Shown: piece after piece, positions 31,609 to 41,300 of the stretch
How positions within the stretch are numbered: position 1 is the first letter of the stretch
Layout of the letters: every line of letters begins with the position of its first letter
From: Chondrosia reniformis
Taxonomy: Eukaryota > Porifera > Demospongiae > Chondrillida > Chondrillidae
Reading direction: 5' to 3'
DNA: 64,000 nucleotides
Assembly: GCA_947172415.1 (NCBI GenBank)
Contig: OX359199.1
Span: 2,754,001 to 2,818,000 of the forward strand
The notes under the pieces: model-generated
What the model saw: only the letters and a program-made list of their open reading frames with translations
Told to the model about the DNA's origin: nothing
Databases searched by the model: none
Position numbers and translations under genes: made by a program

Positions 31609-31720
31609 GTAGTATTTCCTTTTAGACTTTTAGATGATTTGTGTAACGTATCATTTTAGACTTTCTAGTTGATGTTACACAAATCATCTAGAAAGTCTGA
31701 AATGCTACGTTACACAAATC
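31609..31720. repeat. Hairpin repeat left of Merlin
   Basis: Inverted repeats such as AGATGATTTGTGTAAC and GTTACACAAATCATCT, and the motif TTTTAGACTTTCTAG, also found at 33703-34020. Merlin appears to have inserted within this repeat; CACAAATC at 31713-31720 is the left target duplication. Confidence 0.75.
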
Positions 31721-31819
31721 GGATCATACGTAATATACGGACACGGCCGCCATATTGATTGATGACGTCATGATGATACAGGATGACGTCAGAGGTCATA
31801 GTGATGTCATTCCTAACGG
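31721..31819 (+). repeat. Merlin left terminal inverted repeat
   Basis: 99 bp pairing with 33596-33694. It contains GACGTCATGATGATACAGG and further TGACGTCA-like palindromes. Confidence 0.95.
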
Positions 31820-32380
31820 CATGTGCAACAAATTGCTAAGTGATAAATCTTTGGTTTGTCTTCTGGTTGTTTTATCCAAGTTTGGCGGTATTGCTTGAAG
31901 ACTTCTCCCGATTTTGGATTGTTTTTGCATATTTTTTCGGATCCCCGATTTCTACGAGTTCAGGGCATCTGTATTTAACCTGGAAGAAGTGACGTCGGTG
32001 ACGGATTCAGGTTTGTTAATGATTATACTCTTTATGAAAGAAATCACTGAATACCATATTACGTATCATCCATTGTGGCAACAAAGTTTAGCGATTTGCT
32101 TGATTACTGTTCTAATTAAGTGAAAATTTTATTATGTTTAATAATTGCGCGTACTTAATTTAGCCATTTTGATGTTTTTGGCTAAAATCGCTAAAATTAG
32201 TTGCCGCAATTAATAGTAGCCTTAAGGTATGAAATCTCTAGACAAAACTTAGTAAATAAACCCTACAAAATCCCAAATCTGTATTGGAGCTGCCAATGGA
32301 TACCTTTTTGAATATGGTGCAATGCAACAGCAAGAGAGTACAAGATTACAAAGCTATACAAAAGGGGGATTGCAGTGCAT

Positions 32381-33437
32381 CTATACGGGGTACTGATCAG
32401 CAATGTCGCGAATAATATTGTTCAAAGCTACATTGGCAGTAGATCCATGGCGCTCCCGCCACATAAACTCATCCAGATAGCTGGGTAGCTGTGTTGCATG
32501 ACACCCTTTCATTGCTTTGAATCGGTTTTTACACCGATTCCAATACGATTCTATATGCTGGGTGTGGACACCCGTCACAGGGTTGACAAACTCCAGGGAG
32601 TGATTTACTGTTGCGTGAGAGGCTACATTTTGCAGAGAGCCAACCTGACTGTAGGCCCTCCATTGGTCACTGTGAACCACTGTGCCAGGTAGAGTGTGGG
32701 CCTGTATGATTGGCAGTAATGTTGCAGCATCCCTTTGGGGTACGATCTCCATGTACCCCAATGCTGGAGAGGAGCTGGTGTCCACCATGCCAAAGACCCA
32801 CACTTCATTGGCAGTTGCTCTCCCTCTGTGATGCTGAAGAAGAGGGAATCATTTAGATTCACTTATTCAGAGCAAGTACTCAATATTGTCAACATACTTT
32901 GGGTTTATGGCGGAAAAGGGATTCATCTATTTGTACAATTACTCCGTTTCCACCAAGCTGGATCCTTGTCTGTAGTAACTTGGTGCTGCATACTTCCCGG
33001 AGCCATTGATATACAGCAATTGCTGTGTTATGTTCAACTTTGGCTTCTTCTGCCGCATCAGTGACGGGATACTGACGTACCCACCAGTACAGCAGGATTA
33101 GCCACTTTTGCAGGGTGAGCTTTGACCTACTGAAAAAACTACCATCTCTCAACGTCACACACTTTTTGCACTGAGGGCACCGCCATCTGTTACAGTGGAT
33201 ATGATTTTATAAAGTACGTTTTGTAAAGAGATTTCATATTAATTGATTTCTTTCATAAAGAATGTGATCAGTAACAAACCTGAATCCGTCACTGATATCA
33301 CTCCTTTCAGAAAGGTTCATAGCCACATTGCATACGGTGCAGTCTTTGGATGCAGCCAATAAATGTTTGGATTGCATCCAAGTAATGATATCCTGACTGT
33401 CAGTGAAGATTACTTTCCCAAAATCCAGAATAGACAT
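32381..33437 (-). CDS. Merlin transposase (three exons)
   Basis: Spliced from exons 33437-33280, 33186-32898 and 32833-32381, giving 299 aa. The introns are 33279-33187 (GTTTGT...AACAG) and 32897-32834 (GTATGT...TTCAG). Splicing restores DGFRWRCPQC and HKPKHHRGRA across the junctions and totals exactly 900 nt. N-terminal zinc ribbon: C33, C36 and C56, C59 (CTVC...CPQC). RDGSFFSRSKL follows. The DDE catalytic triad is Asp140 in VQIDES, Asp205 in HSDQWRAY and Glu244 in HIESYWNRCK. The family cuts and pastes DNA between its inverted repeats. ATG at 33437 is the first in frame. No lesions were seen. The exon structure is inferred from sequence, not transcripts. Confidence 0.88.
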
Positions 33438-33595
33438 AATTAAACCTTACAAAAACTGTAAAAACCGCTAAACCAACTTCGAAATACCGCCAAAATGGTG
33501 AACAGCTGACATTTCACGTGATAAGTCATGCACGATTGTAATTAATTAAATAATTATTAAGATAGATCAATAATAATACAAAAGTAGAATAATAA

Positions 33596-33694
33596 CCGTT
33601 AGGAATGACGTCACTATGACCTCTGACGTCATCCTGTATCATCATGACGTCATCAATCAATATGGCGGCCGTGTCCGTATATTACGTATGATCC
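33596..33694 (-). repeat. Merlin right terminal inverted repeat
   Basis: Reverse complement of the left repeat, with one visible change (TGACGTCAC versus the left TGATGTCAT). It lies about 160 bp upstream of the transposase ATG, so it probably includes or abuts the promoter. Confidence 0.95.
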
Positions 33695-33702
33695 CACAAA
33701 TC

Positions 33703-34020
33703 AACTAGAAAGTCTGAAATGCTACGTTGTAACGTAGCATTTCAGACTTTTGTATAGCGTATCATTTTAGACTTTTGTATAACGTATCATTTTAGACTTT
33801 TGTGTAACGTATCATTTTAGACTTTCTAGTTGACGTTACACAAATCATATAGAAAGTCCAAAATGCTACGTTGTAACGTAGCATTTCAGACTTTTGTATA
33901 ACGTATCATTTTAGACTTTTGTATAACGTATCATTTTAGACTTTCTAGTTGATTTGTGTAACGTAGTTTTTTAATATGGACTATTTACATGATTTGTGTA
34001 ATGTAGCGTTTCATTTTAGT
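33703..34020. repeat. Hairpin and 25-bp tandem repeats right of Merlin
   Basis: Repeats of the unit TTTTAGACTTTTGTATAACG plus TATCA (25 bp), interspersed with inverted copies. AGTCTGAAATGCTACGTT and AACGTAGCATTTCAGACT form a perfect palindrome around GT near 33710-33748, with a near copy at about 33845-33890. This is a MITE-like or foldback repeat into which Merlin landed. Confidence 0.8.
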
Positions 34021-34054
34021 TTGTTTAGATTGTTGAAATCTTTTGACATGTGGT

Positions 34055-34070
34055 GGCTTTGAAAAAAGCC
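34055..34070 (-). promoter_or_regulatory. Histone-type 3' stem-loop, copy 1
   Basis: The minus strand reads GGCTTTTTTCAAAGCC, a 6-bp stem with a TTTC loop that fits the replication-dependent histone mRNA consensus GGYYYTTYTNARRRCC. It is preceded by AACAAAC and followed by ACCACA, as in many histone genes. It lies 20 bp downstream of the stop at 34090. No histone coding sequence was found nearby. A chance hairpin is possible. Confidence 0.5.
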
Positions 34071-34089
34071 GTTTGTTAGTTCTTTTTAT

Positions 34090-34287
34090 TTATTTTTCTT
34101 GTTTTCTCTTTTTTGCAGCTGGCTCCTTTTCCTCCTCCAGATGTACAAACCTGCACTTTGGGTTTGTACATGGCCTCCCCCAACACAACATAAATGGCCT
34201 CTTGCAGCCTTCAAGCAGGTGAGGTTCCACATGCCTGTATTCGCACTCTCCATGCACTAGCAGGTGAAGATATGACCTTATTATCAA
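34090..34287 (-). CDS. Unidentified Cys/His-rich 3' exon
   Basis: The frame is open from about 34317 to a TAA at 34090-34092, with no ATG, so it is probably the last exon of a spliced gene. A plausible acceptor is CACCTGCTAG just before TGCATGGAGAG. It encodes CEYRHVEPHLLEGC, then CWGRPCTNPKCRFVH, a C-x4-C-x3-H string reminiscent of CCCH zinc fingers, and a charged tail EEEKEPAAKKRKQEK that could act as a nuclear localisation signal. The histone-type stem-loop follows closely. I do not recognise the protein. It may belong with the exon at 34849-35350. Confidence 0.35.
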   Translation of the reverse strand: MIIRSYLHLLVHGECEYRHVEPHLLEGCKRPFMLCWGRPCTNPKCRFVHLEEEKEPAAKKRKQEK

Positions 34288-34727
34288 TGTATTGTTACCT
34301 TGTTTTCACTTTATTGTTATTGTCTTGTGTGTAAATTAGTATCATTTAATTGTATTTGTCTGTACATCTATGCTGTTCCATATGTGGTTCACTATTGGGA
34401 CCAGCACCAAGGAAATTGTCCATTCAAGGACATTTGGTGGTGTTCCTAGAAATGAAGCCATATGGACAAATCCTTTAACTGTATGTATTGCGTTGGGAAA
34501 TTTAAAATGACTTGATGTTGTGTACATTGAACACTAACCAGCCAGCAAAGGGGGATACCTAGACTTTGTTAAGTCTTTCATGCATCCTCATTACCAGTAA
34601 ATTAGTGAAGTATGTACTGATGACTGACATACATTTCAGCATAACAATGAAGTGGAATATGCATGGCTGGGTAGAATGTTGATCTGAAAAGATTAGCATA
34701 TGCATGGCCAATCTTCTGAGAAGTGAT

Positions 34728-34743
34728 GGCTTTGAAAAAAGCC
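34728..34743 (-). promoter_or_regulatory. Histone-type 3' stem-loop, copy 2
   Basis: Same 16-nt hairpin GGCTTTTTTCAAAGCC on the minus strand, preceded by CTAATAAA and followed by ATCACTT. It is about 670 bp from copy 1; the immediate flanks are only partly similar. Confidence 0.45.
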
Positions 34744-34764
34744 TTTATTAGAAATTGTAATAAA

Positions 34765-34839
34765 GCCACACAACGACTCTTATAATAGAGCCACACAACG
34801 ACTCTTATAATAGAGCCACACAACGACTCTCTAATGAAG
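34765..34839 (-). repeat. 25-bp tandem repeat, three copies
   Basis: The unit GCCACACAACGACTCTTATA plus ATAGA starts at 34765, 34790 and 34815. Confidence 0.9.
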
Positions 34840-34848
34840 ATTACATAC

Positions 34849-35350
34849 CAATTTCAAGCAAAGCTTTATGTCCTTAGCATACTCACTGTACATGGTATTA
34901 ATGGGAGATACTTGGGCTATTTGGAGATCTAAACTACGTTTCTTAGCTGAGATCTTTTTCCTAAAGTAACGGGCTAGTGAATGATACCTTTCCTTCTGAG
35001 AAGGCAACATATGCCTATTTCCTTGCTTATACATACACCGCAATTGATCAAATACATTCAAATCAGCGGAAGAGCCAAGCAATTTGGCAATAGCTTTACA
35101 CACTGATGATTCAAGAGATACTTCAGGACAACTATTCAGTACCTCATCTACTTGTACATCTACAGTACCTTCTGTGTTCAGGTTAGGATTTTGCTCATCA
35201 TTTCCATTACTATTTTCCTTTTGGACAAAACCATCTTCACCAGTTTCAGATGCTATAGAACTTTCCTCACTCTTAATTGTTTTCCTACATGGAGTGGAAG
35301 ACTTAGGAGAAGCCAAAGTAGGCTGGATAAATGTTGCTTCAAATGAAAAC
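34849..35350 (-). pseudogene. Orphan host-gene exon, cut by satellite
   Basis: The minus strand is open without interruption from the satellite boundary (35350) to a GTATGT splice donor at 34848-34843. The ATG-less frame starts FSFEATFIQPTLASPK and ends AKDIKLCLKL. The N-terminal half is acidic and Ser/Asn-rich (SEESSIASETGEDG). The rest is basic and helical, with YHSLARYFRKKISAKKRSL. No catalytic motif or membrane segment is seen, and I do not recognise it. The exon lacks its 5' part because the 13-bp satellite begins there, so it is probably a gene fragment. It could be linked by splicing to the exon at 34090-34287. Confidence 0.4.
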
Positions 35351-35352
35351 TA

Positions 35353-38300
35353 GGTACTAGGTACTAGGTAGGTTGTAGTTGTATATACTAGATACTAGGT
35401 GCATGTTCTAGTTGTATGTACTAGTTTTATGAACTAGTTGCATGTACTATTTATATGTACTAGTTATATGTACCAGTTATATGTACTAGTTATGTGTACT
35501 ATTATTGTGTACTGGTTATATTTACTAGTTGTAGGTACTAGTTTTATGTGGTAGTTGTATGTAGTAGCTATGTACTAGTTGTATATACAAGTTGTACATT
35601 CTAGTATAATGTACTCATTCTATGAAATACTTGCATGTATTAGTTTCTAGTTGTATGAATTACTTGTATTCACTATTTGTATGTACTATGTGTATGTACT
35701 ATTTTATAAGAACCAGTTATATGTGTATGTACTAGTTATATGTTTATGTACTAGTTATAAATACTAGTTGTATGCACTAGCTGTATGTACTAGTTGTATG
35801 TACCAGCTGGTGCACAATGTGATATGTACTAGTTGTATGTACTAATTGTTTGAACTAGATTTATGCATTAGTTTTATGTACTAGTACTAGTTATATTTAC
35901 TAGTTGTATGTACTAGTTGTATGTACAAGGTGTATGCACTAGTTGTGTGTACTAGCTATGTATTAGTTTTATGTACTATTTATATGTACTAGTTGTATGT
36001 ACTAGTTGTATGTACCAGTTGTAGGTTCCAGTACTAGTTATACCAGGTACTAGGTAGGTACTAGTTGTATGTACTAGATACTAGTTGTATGTACTATTTG
36101 TATGTACTATTGATATGTACCAGTTGTATGTACTAGTTATATGAACTAGTTGTGTGTACAACTTATATGTTCTCGTTATATTTGTATGCACTAGATATAT
36201 GTACTAGTTTTATGTACTAGACATATGTAGTAGTTGTATATACTAGCTATACGTACTAGTTGTACTTACTATTTTTATGTACTAATTATACTTGTTTGTA
36301 CTAGGTATATGTACTACTTGTATGTATTAGCTGTATGTATATACTGGTTGTATTTACTAATTGCACGTACTAGTTGAATGTACTATATTTACTAGTTGTA
36401 TGTGTTAGTTGTATGTACTAATTGTATGTGGTAGCTGTATGTACTAAATGTATGTACTAGTTGTATGCACTATATATGAACCAGTTCAATGTACTAGTTG
36501 TATGCACTAGTTGTTTGTACTAGCTATGTACTAGTTTTATGTACTAGTTGTATGTACTAATTGTATGTACTAGTTGTATGTACTAATTGTATGTACTAGT
36601 TGTATGGACTAGTTGTTTGAACTAGCTATGTACCAGTTGTATGTTCTATTTTTATGTACCAGTTGTGTGTACTAGTTGTATGTACTAGTTGTAGTTTCTA
36701 GTACTAGTTTTATTAAATCCTAGGTAGGTATTAGTTGTATGTACTCTTTGTGTGTACTAATTGTAGGCAGTAGTTGTAAGTACTAGTTGTATGTAGTAGT
36801 GGTAGGTTCCAGAACCAGTTATGCTATGTACTAGGTAGGTACTAGTTGTATGTACTAGCTATATGTACTATTTATATGTACCAGTTGTATGCACTAGTTA
36901 TATGTAGTAGTTGTGTGTAATTGTTGTATGTACTAGTTGTATGTACTATTTATATGTACTACTTGTATGTACTGGTTGTATGTACAACTTATGTGTTCTC
37001 GTTATATTTGTATGCACTAGATATAGGTACTAGGTTTATGTACTAGATATAAGTAGTAGTTGTTTGTACTAGTAATACGTACTAGTTGTACTCACTATTT
37101 CTATATACTAATTGTATGTTTCTGAACTGGGTATATGTACTCCTTGTATGTACTAGCTGTATGTATATACTGGTTGTATTTACTAATTGCACGTACTAGT
37201 TCAATGTACTATTACTACTTATATTTACTAGTTGTATGTGCCAGTTGTATGTAATAGTTGTATGTGGTAGTTGTATGTACTACTTGTATGTACTATGTCT
37301 ATTTACTATTTATATGTACTAGTTATATTTTAATGTATTAGTTATATATACTAGTTGCAAGTACTAGTTGTATGTACTAGTTATATGGACTAGTACTAGC
37401 TATATTTACTAGTTGTAGGTACTAGTTGTATGTGGTAGTTGTATGTAGTAGTTATATGTACAAATTGCATTTACTAGTTGTGTGTACTAGTTGAATGTAT
37501 ATATTAGTTGTAAGTACTAGCTATTTACTAGTTGAATGTTCTAGTTGAAGGTACTAGTTGTTTGTACTTGTAGGTTCTTGTACTAGTTATTCTAGGTACT
37601 AGCAAGGTACTAGTTGTGTGTACTAGAAACTAATTGTATGTACTAGTTGTATGTAATAGTTGTATTTATTATTTGTATGTACTAGTTATATGATTGTAAA
37701 CTAGTTATATGTGCTAGTTGTATACACTAGGTGTATGTACTAGTTGTATGTACTAGTTGTATATACTATTATAATTACTAGGTATATGTGTATGTAGTAG
37801 TTATATGTAGTAGGTGTATGTACTAGTTATATGTCCTAGTCGTTTGTACTAGTTGTATGCAGTAGCTATGTACTAGTTTTATATACAAGTTGTAAGTTCT
37901 AGTATTAAGTACTCGTTCTATGTAATAGTTGTATGTACTAGTACAAGTTATATTTACTAGTTGTAGGTATCAGTTATATGTACTAGTTGTTTGTAGTACT
38001 TGTAAGTTCTAATCACATGAACTAGTTTTATGTTCTAGTTGTTTGTACTATTTATATACTAGTTGTATGTAATAGTTGTGTGTACTATTTGTATGTGTTA
38101 ACTGTGTGTATTAGTTATGTACTAGTTGCATGTACTAGTTCTAATAACTAGTTGTATATACTAGTACTGGTAATATTTACTAGTTGCATGTACTAGTTCT
38201 AATAACTAGTTGTATATACTGGTACTGGTAATATTTACTAGTTGTAGGTACTAGTTTTATGCCCTATTTGTATGTACTACTACAAGTTATACTTACTAAT

Positions 38301-41300
38301 TATAGGTATTAGTAGTATGTAGTAGTTGTATGTTCTAATAGTTTGAACTAGTTGTATGTACTAATTGTATGTACTAGTTATGTACTAGTTATATGAACTA
38401 GTTTTAAGTACTAGTTCTGTGTACTAGTTGTATGCACTAGTTTTATGTACTACTTGTACGTACTAGTTGTATGTATTATTTGTATGTACTATTTGTATGT
38501 ACTAATTGTATGTACTAGGTGTATGTAATATTTATATTTACCAGTTATATGTGTATGTACTAGTTATATGTAGTAGTTCAGTTCTAGTTATAGGTACTAG
38601 TTTTAAGTTCTAGTACTAGTAAAACTAGGTACTAAGTAGGTACTCCTTGTATGTACTAGTTGTATCTGCTAGTACAAGTTATATTTATTAGTTATATTTA
38701 CTATTTGTATTAACTAGTTGTTTGTACTGGTTTTATGTACTAGTTGTATGTACTAGTTGTAGTACTAGTTGTGTGTTCTAGTTGTATGAAATAGTAATAC
38801 GTCACAGTTGGAGTTCTAGTTTTATGTACTAGTTGTATGGGCTATTTATATGTACTAGTTATATGTGTTTGTTATAGTCATAGGTACTAGTTGTATGTGC
38901 TAGTTGTATGAACTAGTGGTATGTACTAGATATATGTTCTAGTTCCATGCACTAGTTTCTAGTTGTATGTACTAGTTGTAGGTACAATGGTATGTCCTAT
39001 TTATATGAACTAGCTATATGTGTATGTACTAGTTATAAGTAGTATTTGCTTGGACTAGTTGTATGTACTAGTTGTATTTACTAGTTGTAGGTACTATTAC
39101 TGGTAATATTTACTAGTTGTAAATACTAGTTGCATGTACTAGTTGTATGTACTAGTACAAGTTATGTTTACTAGTGTAGGTATTAGTTGCATGTACTAGT
39201 TGCATGTAGTAGTTGTATGTTTTAATTGTATGAACTAGTTGTATGTACTATTTGTATGGACTAGTTATATATTAGATGTAAGAACTAGTTGTATGTACTT
39301 GTTGTATGTCCTAGTTGTATTTACTAACTGTATGTCCTTGTTGAACGTACTACTTGTATGTACTAGTTGTTTGTCCCATTTGTATGTACTCGTAGTATAT
39401 ACTAGGTGTATGTACCTGTTATATGTACTAGTTGTAGGTTCTAGTCCTAGTAATACTAGATACTTAGTAGGTATTAGTTGTATGTACAAGTCCTAGTTAT
39501 ATTAATTAACTATATTAGATGAATGTACTAGTTATGTACAAGTTGTATGTACTAGTAGTATTAACTAGTGGTATGTACTAGTACTGGTAATATTTACTAA
39601 CTGTAGCCACTAGTTGTATGTACTAGTTGTTCGTACTAGCACTTGTTGTATGTACTAGTTGTTCGTACTAGCACTTGTTATATTTACTAGTTGTAGGTAC
39701 TAGTTGTATGTACTAGTTGAATGAACTAGTTGTATGTACTAGTACAAGTTAAATTTACTAATTATAGGTATTAGTTGTATGTAGTAGTTGTATGTTATAA
39801 TTCTTTGAACTAGTTGTATGTACTAATTGTATGTACCTAGTTATATGTATAGTTTTACGGACTATTTCTGTGTACTAGTTGTATGTACTAATTGTATACT
39901 AATTGTATACCACTTGTAGGTACCAGTTGTATGTACAATTTGTAGGTACTTATTGTATGTACTAGGTGTATGTACTATTTATAGGTACCAGTTATATGTG
40001 TATATACTAGTTATATGTAGTAATTGGGTTCTAGTTATAGTACTTGTCTGATGTACTAGTTGTATATATTGGTTTTATGTACTAGTTGTGTATATTGGTT
40101 TTATGTTCTAGTTGCAGGTTCTAGTATTAGTAAAACTACGTACTAAGTAAGTACTCGTTGTATGTTCTTGTACTAATTAAATAAACTAGTTGTAGGTACT
40201 AGTTATATGTACTAGTTGAATGTAATAGTTGTATGTACTAATTGCATATACTATTTGTGTGTACTATTTGTATGTACTAGTTTTATGTACTAGTTTATGT
40301 ACTAATTATGTGCCGATTGTTTGTACTATTTGTATATTCTAGTTGTCCTAGTTGTTTGTACTAGTTGTATGTACAGTTGTATGTACTAGTCCAAATTATA
40401 TTTACTAGTTATATTTACTAGTTGTATATACTAGTTGTATATACTAGATGTATGTACTAGTTGTGTCTACTAGTTGTGTCTACTACTTGTATGTACTAGT
40501 TGTATGTACTAGCTGTATGTACTAGTTGTATTTACTAGTTGTATGCACTAGTTGTATGTACGAGATATATGTACTTTTTATGTATTAGTTATATATAGTA
40601 GTTGTTTGTACTAGTTATATGTACTAGTTGTGTACTAGTTTAATGTACTAGTGTTATGTACTAGAACTGGTAATATTTACTAACTGTAGCCACTAGTTGT
40701 ATGTACTAGCTGTACGTAATACCACTTGTTATATTTATGTAAGTACTAATTGTATGTACTAGTTGAATGTAATAGTTGTATGAACTAGTTGTATGTACTA
40801 GTTGTATGCATTAGTTGTATCTACTCTTTGTATGTACTATGTGTATGTACTAGTTATATGTTTGTGTACTAGTTATATGTACTAGTTGTATGCCCTAGCT
40901 GTATGTACTAGTTGTATATACTATTTATAATTACAAAGTATATGTGTATTTACTAGTTATATGTAGTAGGTGTATGTACTATTTATATGTAGTAGGTGCA
41001 TGTACTATTTATATGTCTTAGCTGTTTGTCCTAGCTGTATGTACTAGTTGAATGTACTAGTTGTATGTGGTAATTGTATGTACTAGTTGGATGCACTAGT
41101 TATATGTACTAGCTCTAGTTATATTTACTAATTGTAGGTACTAATTGTATGTAGAAGTTGTATGTAGTAGTTGCATGTACTAGTTATGTACTAGTTGCAT
41201 ATACAAGTTGTATGTTCTAGTATTATGTACTCGTTCTATGAACGAGTAGTATGTACTAGTTGTATGTACTAGTTGTATATACTAGTTGTTGATTCTTGTG

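Larger units (their letters stand above)
31228..31720. other. Non-satellite flank left of Merlin
   Basis: Unique-looking sequence followed by the 59-bp tandem repeats and hairpin-rich repeats that form the Merlin insertion site. No convincing coding frame was found on either strand. Confidence 0.6.
31721..33694 (-). mobile_element. Merlin-superfamily DNA transposon, apparently intact
   Basis: 1974 bp. The ends are 99-bp terminal inverted repeats starting GGATCATACGTAATATAC (31721-31819 and 33596-33694), with one noticed mismatch. CACAAATC flanks both sides (31713-31720 and 33695-33702), an 8-bp target duplication as expected for Merlin (8-9 bp). The minus strand encodes an ISXO2/IS1595-like DDE transposase in three exons. 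The left subterminal 500 bp is itself a degenerate inverted copy of the right end including part of exon 1. Confidence 0.92.
34325..34848. other. Probable intron or non-coding stretch
   Basis: No convincing exon. It holds the second histone-type stem-loop and the 25-bp tandem repeats. The 60- and 73-aa frames here are interrupted or low-complexity and are not called. Confidence 0.4.

Noticed and set aside
31914-32123. 69-aa plus-strand ORF inside Merlin
   Set aside because: It overlaps the inverted, decayed copy of transposase exon 1 and has no independent features.
34055-34070. A histone gene at this locus
   Set aside because: None of the flanking frames on either strand resembles H1, H2A, H2B, H3 or H4; only the 3' stem-loop is present.
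34602-34823. 73-aa minus-strand ORF
   Set aside because: It covers the 25-bp tandem repeats and the stem-loop, and is low-complexity without motifs.
39239-39496. 85-aa ORF in satellite
   Set aside because: It is the satellite translated in one frame (YVLxVxTS-like repeats); the antisense frame is equally open.
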